Shown here one piece after another: positions 8,428 through 16,865 of a DNA stretch of 64,000 bases. The stretch lies in the NCBI RefSeq assembly GCF_000341265.1, contig NZ_ANAE01000088.1, forward strand, positions 62,674 to 126,673, in the 5' to 3' direction. Below the pieces are notes generated by a model. It was not told the origin of the DNA and ran no database searches. It worked only from the letters and a program-made list of their open reading frames with translations. This DNA comes from Nocardiopsis prasina DSM 43845. Its GTDB lineage: Bacteria; Actinomycetota; Actinomycetes; Streptosporangiales; Streptosporangiaceae. Within the stretch, counting starts at the first letter, position 1. Each line of letters begins with the position of its first letter. The position numbers and the translations under genes were made by a program.

Positions 8428-9325
8428 GCCCGCCCGCCCCCGCTCCGGTGGGGGTGGCGCGCACGGTGAAGTCGTCGCGGACCGCGGCCCCCGGCACGGT
8501 TCGACCCCGGCTGGAGGCGGGGCGGGGCCGGGGGCTCAGGGCGCGGCCCAGCACCAATCTGGCCAGGGGCAGGGAACCCATGCGGGCCACGACCAGGACC
8601 GCGTCCTTGGGGCCGACCTCGCGGGCGAAGCGGGCGTCCAGTTCAGGGTCGCCGCTTCGGGGAGCGACCCCGTAGATCTCTCCGTCGAACATCCGGTAGG
8701 CGTCGCGGACCAGCAGGGAGTCGGGGTCCAGGCCGGGGCCGTCACCGAGCCAGTCAGCGGCGTCGGAGGCGATCCGGCGGACCAGTCCGGGCACGGGGCG
8801 GTCCTGGCGCGGGAAGACCCGCGCCCGGCCCAGCCCCTTGCGCCACCCCGCGTAGACGGCCGGGTGGCGTGTGCGCAGTACGACGTAGGTGCTGGACAGG
8901 GGATGTGCCAGGACCTCGCGGCTCAGGAAGTGCATCATCAGGGCGGCGGAGAGACCGGAGCGCCGGTGGGCGGGGACCACGCCGGCCGCGTCCAGGTACA
9001 GGGCGTTGCGGGCGGCGAAGCGGCGTCGGTGGTAACCGCCCCAGCCGACGGGAACGCCGTCCGGCCCCAGGATCAGCGCGAGCGAGGAGATCTGGTCGAA
9101 GAACCCGGAGGCCATCCGGGCGTGCCAGTACCCGGAGTGGTCGGCGCCGAAGGCGCGGGCCGCCAGGTCGCGCAGGGCGCGGTGGAGGCGTTCGCGGCAC
9201 TCGGGGGCCAGGGCGGTGGGGTCGTCCCAGCGGGCGACACGGTAGCCGGGTCGGAGCGGTCGGACTGTCGGAGGAACACTGAGTTCGCGCAGTTCCAGGC
9301 TGGGGTGTCGGGTCTGGTCGGGCAC
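8405..9325 (-). CDS. GNAT-like hypothetical protein
   Basis: A 306-residue protein. The segment around residues 95-165 (LYLDAAGVVPAHRRSGLSAALMMHFL, then TYVVLRTRHPAVYAGWRKGL) resembles the acetyl-CoA-binding region of GNAT acyltransferases, but the C-terminal half is not familiar. GTG start. A 22-base inverted repeat lies 12 bases upstream. I am fairly sure it is a gene and less sure of the acyltransferase call. Confidence 0.65.
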   Translation of the reverse strand: MPDQTRHPSLELRELSVPPTVRPLRPGYRVARWDDPTALAPECRERLHRALRDLAARAFGADHSGYWHARMASGFFDQISSLALILGPDGVPVGWGGYHRRRFAARNALYLDAAGVVPAHRRSGLSAALMMHFLSREVLAHPLSSTYVVLRTRHPAVYAGWRKGLGRARVFPRQDRPVPGLVRRIASDAADWLGDGPGLDPDSLLVRDAYRMFDGEIYGVAPRSGDPELDARFAREVGPKDAVLVVARMGSLPLARLVLGRALSPRPRPASSRGRTVPGAAVRDDFTVRATPTGAGAGGLIPGGRF

Positions 9326-9336
9326 GCGGAAGCCCC

Positions 9337-9358
9337 ACTTTCATTACTCTACGAAAGT
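9337..9358. promoter_or_regulatory. Inverted repeat ACTTTC-N10-GAAAGT
   Basis: Perfect 6-base arms flank an AT-rich core (ATTACTCTAC) just upstream of the leftward GNAT-like gene. The AT-richness in this GC-rich DNA and the position fit an operator or promoter of that gene. No cognate regulator is evident nearby. Confidence 0.4.
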
Positions 9359-9428
9359 AAACGACTCCTTAACGTAGCGGCTTTGTGGCGTTCCCGTGCG
9401 GACTTGACCCAACTGGAGGTTCCTGGGA

Positions 9429-9815
9429 CTAGCCGGACACCGGATCGGGGGAGGTCACCGCCGGTCGCCGGTACAGGTTCCACGCGGCGCCCGCGTAGGC
9501 GCAGACGCTGATCCCCGCGATCACGAACCGCGAGGTCATCAGGTGCTCCACCGGGTAGAGGACGCCGGTGATGTGGAAGTCGATGAACCCGTTCCCCATC
9601 ACCTCGCGGCCGGTGTGCAGACGCGACCAGTTCTCGATGTCGGTCAGGAAGCACGACCACCCCACGACGACGATCCCGAGCGCGTACACGGCCACCGCGA
9701 GGTGCGGCCAGAACATCCTCGGCCACTTCCAGGCGAGGAAGCCGCCGAGGACGACGTAGGCGAAGAACAGGTAGTGGATGACCATCGCGGTGTGACCGAT
9801 GAGGAGGTGCGTCAT
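9429..9815 (-). CDS. DUF2784 integral membrane protein
   Basis: A 128-residue protein with about four transmembrane segments (near 10-30, 35-55, 82-100 and 100-117). It has features typical of DUF2784: HYLFFAYVVLGGFLAW, then CFLTDIENWSRLHTGREVMG and GFIDFHITGVLYP. Function unknown. Single gene, ATG start, in the cell membrane. Confidence 0.8.
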   Translation of the reverse strand: MTHLLIGHTAMVIHYLFFAYVVLGGFLAWKWPRMFWPHLAVAVYALGIVVVGWSCFLTDIENWSRLHTGREVMGNGFIDFHITGVLYPVEHLMTSRFVIAGISVCAYAGAAWNLYRRPAVTSPDPVSG

Positions 9816-9886
9816 ACCGCGAACCTAGAACGGGAGGGACCGGCCGGGCATCAGTGTCCGTACCCACCCGCGGTGAGTACCCGTGC

Positions 9887-10876
9887 TCATGCGCACTGGT
9901 CCGACCCCGGGGTTCTTCGGGAGGAACCGCCCCTGCGTGAGAGCCGCTCTCCCAGACGGCCCATCTCCGCGCGCAGCTCCGCGGGCTCCTCCACCTCCAT
10001 GTCGAGGTCGAGCATGGCCAGGTAGCACGCCATGCCGACCAGGTCGTCGCCCGCGCACAGCAGCACGCAGGAGTGCTGGTCCACCGCCTCGATGACTCCG
10101 TATCGCGCGGCGGGGCCCTCCAGGGCGGTCTCGGCGGACACCCCCAGGCGCACGCGCGCCCTGATCGGCCACATGTGCAGGTTCATCCGGTCGGCCAGGT
10201 ACGCGGCCACCCCCCGCTCCGGTGGGTCACGCGGCGGCACCCGCGGGCCGGTGGGGGTGAGCGGGCGCATGCGGTCCAGCCTGAAGGTGCGCCAGTCATC
10301 GCGGTCGGTGTCCCAGGCCACGAGGTACCAGCGGTGCCCATGGGAGACCAGGCGGTGCGGCTCCACGCCCCGGCGGCCGGTCGACCCGTCGTGGCGTTCG
10401 TAGTCGAAGCGCAGCAGTTCGCTGTCACGGCAGGCCGACGCCACCAGGGTCAGGGTCGCGGAGTCGACCGTGGGGCCCTCGCCCGGCATCGGGACGGTGA
10501 AGGTCCCCAGCGCGTCCACACGGCGGCGCAACCGGGAGGGAAGTACCTGAAGGAGCTTGGCCAGGGCCCGCACCGAGGTCTCCTCGATCCCCGAGACCCC
10601 GCCCTGTGCGGCGGTGCGCAGGCCCACAGCGACCGCCACCGCCTCGTCGTCGTCCAGGAGGAGCGGGGGCAGGGCCGCACCCGCTCCCAACTGGTACCCA
10701 CCGCCGGTGCCCATGGTCGCCTGGATGGGATAGCCCAGGTCGCGAAGCCGGTCCACGTCGCGCCGGACGGTACGCGGGCTGACCTCGAGGCGATCGGCGA
10801 GGTCAGCCCCCGGCCAGTCCCTGCGGGTCTGGAGGAGGGACAGGAGTTGGAGCAGACGAGCCGATGTCGACTTCAT
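9887..10876 (-). CDS. WYL-domain transcriptional regulator
   Basis: About 329 residues. An N-terminal HTH (MKSTSARLLQLLSLLQ, DLADRLEVSPRTVRRDVDRLRDLG, about 5-50) is followed by a GGGYQLG wing, a WYL domain (about 140-225, with the family-like GHRWYLVAWD segment) and a C-terminal WCX region. WYL regulators sense ligands that may include nucleic acids or small molecules. I chose ATG at 10874-10876 because translation upstream of it lacks family character. Confidence 0.88.
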   Translation of the reverse strand: MKSTSARLLQLLSLLQTRRDWPGADLADRLEVSPRTVRRDVDRLRDLGYPIQATMGTGGGYQLGAGAALPPLLLDDDEAVAVAVGLRTAAQGGVSGIEETSVRALAKLLQVLPSRLRRRVDALGTFTVPMPGEGPTVDSATLTLVASACRDSELLRFDYERHDGSTGRRGVEPHRLVSHGHRWYLVAWDTDRDDWRTFRLDRMRPLTPTGPRVPPRDPPERGVAAYLADRMNLHMWPIRARVRLGVSAETALEGPAARYGVIEAVDQHSCVLLCAGDDLVGMACYLAMLDLDMEVEEPAELRAEMGRLGERLSRRGGSSRRTPGSDQCA

Positions 10877-11032
10877 GCCCAGAGTCTGCCAGGAGTGGAG
10901 GTCCGTTCCTGACCTCCACCTGCCGGTCCCGGGTCCGGCCGTCACGGCGGCCGCCGAGGCTCCTTCCGAGCGGCCCGCCCCGACCTCTGCCGGGGCGGGG
11001 TGCGTGAGGGACGGACGCCACTCCCGCGCCGG

Positions 11033-11830
11033 TCAGGCGGGCGGTGGTGTGGGGCGGTCGGGGATCAGCACGCTCAGGCAGGTCACGCAGGCCTCCAACT
11101 TCTCGAACTCGGAGATGTCCACCGGCAGCACCCGCCAGTGATCCGCGGTCAGCTGATGGATGGTCTCGTGCGCGGCGGCACTGACCAGCACGTCACGACC
11201 CCCCAGGGGTAGCACGTGCGCGCCCGGTTCCTCGGGGGCCTGGCGGATCGGCGGCAGACCTGTGGTGTCGACCAGCTCGGGCAGGCCGACCAACGTGCCG
11301 TCCGGCAGGGCGGTCACGGCCGACTTCAGGTGCAGGGCCCGCCCCAGGGCGATCCTGCGGACCTTGCGGCCCAGCGGGGCGAGGTGGTGTTCGAGCTGGT
11401 CGGCGCCGTCCTCGTTGGTCCTCCCGCCGATTCCCACGTACACGGTCTCGCCGACCTGGAGGACGTCGCCGCCGTCCAGGGTCCCCGGCTCCTCGATCCG
11501 CGCCACCCTCAGCCCCAGGGTGCTGACCGTGGCCTCCACTCCCGCGACCTCGCCCCGGCGCTCCGCCGCCCCCGAACGGGTCAGGACCGCCAGATCCTCG
11601 CACACCACCAAAGGGTCCTCCACGAACACCGAGTCCGGGTGCTCCGGGGCCGGGTCCACCTCGTGCACCCGCCAACCGGCCGAGGCCACCGTCTCCTGGT
11701 AGATGGTGAACTGACGGGCGGCCAGCACCGGATCCACCGAGGCCCGCTCGATGTGCGTGACGATGCCGTCGGCCAACCGAGGGCTGGGGCGACGCATCAG
11801 GGCGACCCCGAAATAGGTGTAACCGTCCAT
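11033..11830 (-). CDS. Dimethylargininase-like amidinohydrolase
   Basis: A 265-residue enzyme of the arginine deiminase/DDAH superfamily, which hydrolyses methylated arginines to citrulline. Visible signatures are DSVFVEDPLVV (about 65-75), GTLDGGDVLQVG, GRTNEDGADQL, LHLKSAVTAL and a C-terminal nucleophile region EACVTCLSVLI (Cys near 248-251). Length and order match bacterial DDAH. It is divergent from a FAD oxidoreductase gene, 144 bases away, and may share a pathway with it. Confidence 0.85.
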   Translation of the reverse strand: MDGYTYFGVALMRRPSPRLADGIVTHIERASVDPVLAARQFTIYQETVASAGWRVHEVDPAPEHPDSVFVEDPLVVCEDLAVLTRSGAAERRGEVAGVEATVSTLGLRVARIEEPGTLDGGDVLQVGETVYVGIGGRTNEDGADQLEHHLAPLGRKVRRIALGRALHLKSAVTALPDGTLVGLPELVDTTGLPPIRQAPEEPGAHVLPLGGRDVLVSAAAHETIHQLTADHWRVLPVDISEFEKLEACVTCLSVLIPDRPTPPPA

Positions 11831-11974
11831 ACGACCTCCAGGGAAGGAAAGGGGAAGGGGGTCGGGCTCCGTCAGGGAAAGCCGCAGCGTATCGCGACTC
11901 CCTACCCCGTTTCGCGGACCGGCACGCGGAGCGAACGGCTTGTCCGTCGGCGCGGGTAGCGGCAGGGTGGACGT

Positions 11975-13099
11975 ATGGACGTGATCGTTGTCGGCGGCGG
12001 GGTCGTGGGGGCCAGCGCGGCCTTCCACCTGACGAAGAAGGGGGTGTCCACGGCTCTGGTGGACGCCTCCCACCTGGGACAGGCCACGGCGGCCGGGACG
12101 GGGGTCGTGTTCCCGTGGCCGTTCCCCTGGGACGCGCCACCGGTGTGGGACTTCAAGGCCCGCGCCGCCGAGCACTACCCGGGGCTCATGGCGGAGCTGG
12201 CCGAGGACGGACAGACCACGGGGTACGAGGTGGTCGGTGGGATGTCGGTGGACCGCGAGGGCGGCGACGCGGGCTTCGAGCTGCTGCGCACGCTCTCCGA
12301 GCGCCCCGAGTTCGCCACCATGGGCCGGGTGGAGCGGTTGGCGGAGGGGGAGCCCCGGCGACACTTCCCGCTGCTGCCCGAACCCTACGCGGGCGTGCAC
12401 ATCGGCGGCATGGCCCGGATCGACGGGCGCCGAGTCCGGTCCGCCCTGTTCACCGCCGCGGGGGAGCGCGGACTGCACTATTACAAGGGCGACTCCAGCC
12501 TGCTGTGGAACGGCCACCGCGTCACCGGCGTACGGGTGGGCAAGGAGGACCTGGAGGCACCGATCGTGATCGTGGCGGCCGGGGCGTGGTCCGCGGGCCT
12601 GCTGTCGGTCGCCGGAGTCGAGCTGGGGGTGCACCCGGTGCGCGGTCAGATGACCCACTTCGCGCTCCCGGAGCAGAACACCCGCTCCTGGCCGGTGGTG
12701 CGGTTCGGGGAACGCGACTACTACGTGAGCGCCTTCGCGCCCAACCGGGTGGTCACCGGCGGCACGACCGAGCCCGAGGCGGGGTTCGACCGCAGGGTGA
12801 CCGCTGCCGGGCTCTCGCACAACCTGTCCACCGCGCTGGAGCTGCTCCCGGAGCTGGCCGAGGCCAGCGTGGTCGAGACGCGTGTGGGGTTCCGGCCCGG
12901 TACCCACGACGGCCAGCAGCTGCTCGGTCCCATCGAGCGGCTGCCCGGCGTGCTGGTCGCCACGGGGTTGGGCTCCCAGGGGCTCACCTTCGGTCCCTAC
13001 CAGGGGGTGGTCGCCGCCCGGCTCGCGATGGGTGAGGACCCCGGGGTGGACCTGTCCGCTTTCGTTCCCGACCGGAACCAGACCCCCTCCGTGGCCTGA
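11975..13099 (+). CDS. FAD-dependent oxidoreductase (D-amino-acid/glycine oxidase type)
   Basis: A 374-residue protein opening with the dinucleotide-binding motif VIVVGGGVVGASAAFHL. The central DAO domain contains RIDGRRVRSALFTAAGERG and the closing FAD-contact region is GVLVATGLGSQGLTFGPYQG. It probably oxidises an amino acid or secondary amine with oxygen; the substrate is undetermined. It is divergent from the dimethylargininase gene. Confidence 0.85.
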   Translation: MDVIVVGGGVVGASAAFHLTKKGVSTALVDASHLGQATAAGTGVVFPWPFPWDAPPVWDFKARAAEHYPGLMAELAEDGQTTGYEVVGGMSVDREGGDAGFELLRTLSERPEFATMGRVERLAEGEPRRHFPLLPEPYAGVHIGGMARIDGRRVRSALFTAAGERGLHYYKGDSSLLWNGHRVTGVRVGKEDLEAPIVIVAAGAWSAGLLSVAGVELGVHPVRGQMTHFALPEQNTRSWPVVRFGERDYYVSAFAPNRVVTGGTTEPEAGFDRRVTAAGLSHNLSTALELLPELAEASVVETRVGFRPGTHDGQQLLGPIERLPGVLVATGLGSQGLTFGPYQGVVAARLAMGEDPGVDLSAFVPDRNQTPSVA

Positions 13100-13162
13100 C
13101 TCCAGGCCCGGAGCGAGAGCCTCGGTGAGGGGCGCCGCGAAGCGCGCGGCGCCCACCCCCCG

Positions 13163-14236
13163 TCAGGCGTTGGGCGGCAGGTCGGTTCCCGCCCCCCGCT
13201 GGCGTGTCCTCAGCAGGTCGTGGCGCTCGCCCGGGAGGGTCGGCTCTCCCGCACCCTGGACCACGAATCCCGCGTCCGCGATCATCTCCAGGTCGTCCCG
13301 GCCCTCCTGCCCCTCGCTGGTGAGGTAGTCGCCGAGGAAGATCGAGTTGGCGATGTGCAGGGCCAGGGGCTGGAGGGAGCGCAGATGGATCTCGCGCCCG
13401 CCCGCCAGGCGCACCTCCACGTCGGGGAAGACGAACCGGGTGGCGGCCAGGACGCGCAGGCAGCGCTGCGGAGTCAGTTCCCAGGCGCCCTCCAGGGGTG
13501 TGCCGTCGAACGGCATCAGGAAGTTGACCGGCACCGAGGACGGACCCAGGTCACGCAGGGCGAACAGGGCGTCGACGAGATCGTCGTCGGTCTCGCGCAT
13601 GCCCGCGATCAAGCCCGAGCAGGGGGACAGCCCTGCGTGCTTGGCACGTTCGACCGTGTCGACCCTGTCGGCGAACTCGTGCGTGGTGCAGATGTCGGAG
13701 TAACGCTCCTCCGACGTGTTGAGGTTGTGGTTGTAGGCGTCGACCCCGGCCTCGCGGAGTTTGTCGGCCTGACCCTCGGAGAGCAGGCCGAGGCAGGCGC
13801 ACACCTCCACCTCCGGGTGTTCCTCCTTGATCCCGGCCACGGCGGGGGCGAGGCGGTCCACGTCGCGGTCCGTGGGTCCGCGCCCGCTCGCCACCAGGCA
13901 CACGCGGCTGGCACCGGCCTTCACCCCGTGCGCGGCGGCCTCGCGGGTCTGGTCGGGCTTGAGCCAGGTGTACTTGACGATCTCGGCCTGGGACCCGAGG
14001 CGCTGGGAGCAGTAGAAGCAGTCCTCCGGGCACAGGCCGCTCTTCATATTGACGAGGTAGTTGAGCTTGACCCGGCGGTCGAAGTAGCGACGGCGGACCC
14101 GCGAGGCGGCGGCGACCAGGTCCATCAGGTCGTCGTCGGAGCTGGTCAACACCTTCAGGAGTTCGTCGCGGGTGGGGGCCTCACGGCTCAGGGCCTTCTC
14201 GGACAGTGCGTGGAGGCAAGCGTGGAAAGTCGTCAC
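13163..14236 (-). CDS. bioB: Biotin synthase
   Basis: A 357-residue radical-SAM enzyme that inserts sulfur into dethiobiotin. The CxxxCxxC [4Fe-4S] motif is CPEDCFYC at residues 69-76. Other BioB hallmarks include [10 protein letters not shown] just before it, [27 protein letters not shown] and a C-terminal SIFLGDYLT. The length fits the family. No other biotin genes are adjacent, so it stands apart from a bioFADB-type operon. Confidence 0.95.
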   Translation of the reverse strand: MTTFHACLHALSEKALSREAPTRDELLKVLTSSDDDLMDLVAAASRVRRRYFDRRVKLNYLVNMKSGLCPEDCFYCSQRLGSQAEIVKYTWLKPDQTREAAAHGVKAGASRVCLVASGRGPTDRDVDRLAPAVAGIKEEHPEVEVCACLGLLSEGQADKLREAGVDAYNHNLNTSEERYSDICTTHEFADRVDTVERAKHAGLSPCSGLIAGMRETDDDLVDALFALRDLGPSSVPVNFLMPFDGTPLEGAWELTPQRCLRVLAATRFVFPDVEVRLAGGREIHLRSLQPLALHIANSIFLGDYLTSEGQEGRDDLEMIADAGFVVQGAGEPTLPGERHDLLRTRQRGAGTDLPPNA

Positions 14237-14332
14237 GGGACGATCCTGGGGGGTGGGGGCGCGTCCGCGCAGTGCCGGAACCCGCCAAGAAACCGATCGA
14301 AGTCTTGTGCGCCGTGGCGCGGCCGCAGTGGC

Positions 14333-14812
14333 TCAACTCTGCCGGTGGGCGGTCTCGTCCGCCCCCGTCCACCGGCCCATGGGCGGCAGCGGGTCGTCCG
14401 TGACCGGAAGCGGGGTGAACCCGGCGGCGCGGAAGAACGCGAGTCTGCCCTCCACGCCCTCACCTCCCTCCGGCAACAGGAACACCCACCTGGTACCGGC
14501 CTCGCGCGCCTGGCGCACGTACCGTTCCAGCAGGGCGCAACCGATCCCGCGCCTGCGTCGCTCGGGGTCCACGACGACCGCGAGCACGTACCCGTGGGGC
14601 GGGGGAGCAGGCGCACCGGGCCCCGTGTACGCCCAGTCGAGCACGGCCTCCAACCAGCCGACCACCCGACCCTCCTCCTCCGCGACGAGGACCACCATCC
14701 CGGGAGGCAGGAGCTGCTCCGGGTAGCCCTTCGTGTCGAAGTGCGGCGCCGCTCGGATCATGAGGTCGGTGATCGCGGGCCCGTCGCGGCCGGTGGCGTT
14801 CCGGACGATCAT
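14333..14812 (-). CDS. GNAT family N-acetyltransferase
   Basis: A 159-residue protein with the acetyl-CoA-binding motif A as VLAVVVDPERRRRGIGCALL (about 75-95), and the flanking strands RNATGRDGPAITDLM and VFLLPEGGEGVEGRLAFFRAAGF. The substrate is unknown. The ATG is at 14810-14812; longer in-frame readings run into the promoter of the divergent nuclease gene. Confidence 0.85.
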   Translation of the reverse strand: MIVRNATGRDGPAITDLMIRAAPHFDTKGYPEQLLPPGMVVLVAEEEGRVVGWLEAVLDWAYTGPGAPAPPPHGYVLAVVVDPERRRRGIGCALLERYVRQAREAGTRWVFLLPEGGEGVEGRLAFFRAAGFTPLPVTDDPLPPMGRWTGADETAHRQS

Positions 14813-14992
14813 CCACCCAGGGTAAGGGAAGGGGCCGGTTCGACGCTCGGCAATTCCCGAACGAATTTCCCATTTGCGCTGCTTGCACCGTGTTTCACGG
14901 TCACCCGATCCTTTCGGGGTGTCGGTTTGCCACGAACACTCCGGGGCCTGGATCATCACGTTCGGTAATTCCCATGGAAAGGTCACGTTCGT

Positions 14993-15640
14993 ATGATCCG
15001 AAGTTCGGCAGCACTCGCCCTCCTTCCCCTCGCCGCCGCCTTCCTGCTGGCACCGGCCCCCGCGTACGCCGCCCCCACCCCCCTCAGCGAGGCGATCGAA
15101 GCCCTCACCGTGGCCGAGGAGTCCCGGGAGGGTTACGACCGAAGCCTCTTCCCCCACTGGGTGGACGCCGACAGGAACGGCTGCAACACCCGGGCGGAGG
15201 TGCTGCTGGAGGAGGCCGTCACCGCGCCCGAGGTCGGCGAGCGGTGCCGCCTGATCGGAGGCGAGTGGTACTCCTACTACGACGACCGCACCTTCACCGA
15301 CGCCCGCGGGCTGGACATCGACCACATGGTGCCGTTGGCGGAGGCCTGGGACTCGGGCGCGTCGCAGTGGAGCACCCAACGCCGTCAGGCCTACGCCAAC
15401 GACCTGGACGAGCCCGTCGCGCTGGTCGCGGTCAGTGCCGCGTCGAACCGTTCCAAGGCCGACAAGGACCCGGCCCAGTGGCTGCCCCCGGCCGCCGACG
15501 CGCACTGCCGCTACGTCACCGAGTGGACCACGGTGAAGACGCGCTGGGGACTGACGGTGGACGAGGCCGAGCGCGCGGCTCTCGACTCCGTCGCGGAGAA
15601 CTGCCCGGACGCGGTCGTGGAGACCACCCCGGCACCCTGA
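14993..15640 (+). CDS. Secreted HNH-type endonuclease (DUF1524-like)
   Basis: A 215-residue protein with a Sec signal peptide (about 1-26, ending PAYAA). The mature part has CNTRAEVLLEEAV, the catalytic DIDHMVPLAEAWDSGA (His near 108) and ALVAVSAASNRSKADKDPAQWLPP, the beta-beta-metal core of secreted HNH nucleases related to GmrSD/DUF1524. Paired cysteines suit an exported protein. Likely role: extracellular DNA or RNA degradation. A strong terminator follows. A 9-base direct repeat, TCACGTTCG, lies upstream, its second copy abutting the start codon. Confidence 0.88.
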   Translation: MIRSSAALALLPLAAAFLLAPAPAYAAPTPLSEAIEALTVAEESREGYDRSLFPHWVDADRNGCNTRAEVLLEEAVTAPEVGERCRLIGGEWYSYYDDRTFTDARGLDIDHMVPLAEAWDSGASQWSTQRRQAYANDLDEPVALVAVSAASNRSKADKDPAQWLPPAADAHCRYVTEWTTVKTRWGLTVDEAERAALDSVAENCPDAVVETTPAP

Positions 15641-15653
15641 CGCTCCTTCGCGA

Positions 15654-15690
15654 ACGACGCGGGCCCCGGGGACACCGGGGCCCGCGTCGT
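15654..15690 (+). terminator. Terminator hairpin after the nuclease gene
   Basis: A perfect 16-base stem with a 5-base loop begins 13 bases after the stop codon. There is no clear T-run, which is common for actinobacterial terminators. Confidence 0.75.
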
Positions 15691-16044
15691 GTTCGAGGGG
15701 CGGTTTCGGCCCGTGAGGGAATCGCGTTCGTGTTTCCTCTCGCGACGACGTCCGGGATCATTGTTCTGAATTTCGCGAATGACCGCATACCGAGGGAAGG
15801 GAGAGCTTTTCGGGTGATCCGTCCACAGCGGAAGAAATCTGCATCCCCCCGAAGGACACCCTTCGAGGTGAGTCCCTGTTTCATGAGGAACCGGGTACGC
15901 GTGTTCGACATTCGTACCGTTCCGCACGCTCACGCTAATAACGAGATTCAAGATGATCAGTCCCGTTTCGTGATTTCCTTCGTTCATGTGGGTATTGAGC
16001 CTCCGTAGTTCTCGCACCCCCGTTCCCGCGAGGAAAGGACCCCC
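15691..16044. other. Long, relatively AT-rich leader before the M23 peptidase gene
   Basis: No gene is apparent. The region is noticeably less GC-rich than its surroundings and probably holds the promoter and a long 5' untranslated region of the peptidase gene. A small hairpin CGAAGG-ACAC-CCTTCG is visible in the middle. I looked for the c-di-AMP (ydaO) riboswitch that often precedes cell-wall hydrolases in actinomycetes and did not recognise it. The peptidase ribosome-binding site GAGGAAAGGA is at the 3' end. Confidence 0.4.
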
Positions 16045-16593
16045 ATGAAGTTCCCCCGTTCCGGCGCGCTGTTCCGGCGTCTGAGCATGCTTCTGGCCAC
16101 CGCCCTGTTGACCGTCGTACTCGTGCCGGTGAGTGCCGTGGCGAGCGAACAGGCGGTAGCCGCGGTCAACCTGCGCACACCCTTCGACTGCGGTCAGGTC
16201 TGGAACGCCAACACCCGCACCAACCACAACCCGCAGCTGGCGGTCGACTTCCAACGCTCGAACGCCCTGAACCAGAACGTGCGCTCCAGTGCCGCGGGCA
16301 CCGTGACCACGGTCGCCGACCGGGGCAACACCAGCTACGGCAAGTACATCGTCATCGACCACGGCAGCGGCGTCACCACCCTCTACGCGCACCTCAACTC
16401 GCAGGCGGTCTCGGTGGGCACCAGGGTGAGCACCGGAACCGTCATCGGCAAGGTCGGCAGCACCGGCGGGTCGACCGGCCCGCACCTGCACTACGAACAG
16501 CGTGTCAACGGCACCGTGGTCCGCGCGGTGCTCAACGGGGTGTCGATCCGCTACTACGGCAACACCACCATCACCAGCAGCACCGGCTGCTGA
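16045..16593 (+). CDS. Secreted M23 (LytM-type) metallopeptidase
   Basis: A 182-residue exported protein with a long Sec signal peptide (about 1-33, [21 protein letters not shown]). The peptidase domain has the zinc ligands in [11 protein letters not shown] (H-x-x-x-x-x-D type) and GPHLHYEQ (HxH near residue 150), with [13 protein letters not shown] between. Such enzymes cut peptide bridges in peptidoglycan or other glycine-rich substrates. It lacks added LysM or SH3 wall-binding domains. A second secreted hydrolase precedes it on the same strand, but a terminator separates them. Confidence 0.88.
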   Translation: MKFPRSGALFRRLSMLLATALLTVVLVPVSAVASEQAVAAVNLRTPFDCGQVWNANTRTNHNPQLAVDFQRSNALNQNVRSSAAGTVTTVADRGNTSYGKYIVIDHGSGVTTLYAHLNSQAVSVGTRVSTGTVIGKVGSTGGSTGPHLHYEQRVNGTVVRAVLNGVSIRYYGNTTITSSTGC

Positions 16594-16865
16594 CACCTCC
16601 CGGTTCACGTGCGGCGCCGGTCCCCCAGGGCCCGCGCCGTTCGTTGGTGAACGGCCGCGCGTCACCGTGATTGACGGCCCCGAAACCAGGTCGGCCCCGG
16701 CCCGCACGAGGAGCGGCCCGGCACCCCCACGGGTTCGGGCTGTGAACCGGCCGGTGTTTCGGTGCTCGAAAACCGGATGTCAGACGACCTGGTCCCGGTA
16801 GCGTCGCCAGGGCGCGCCCGCCCGACGGGCGCGCGCTTGGACACCACTCTCAGAAAGCAGCGACC

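Noticed and set aside
15691-16044. Possible c-di-AMP (ydaO) riboswitch before the M23 peptidase
   Set aside because: The conserved ydaO sequence blocks could not be found by eye; a covariance search would decide.
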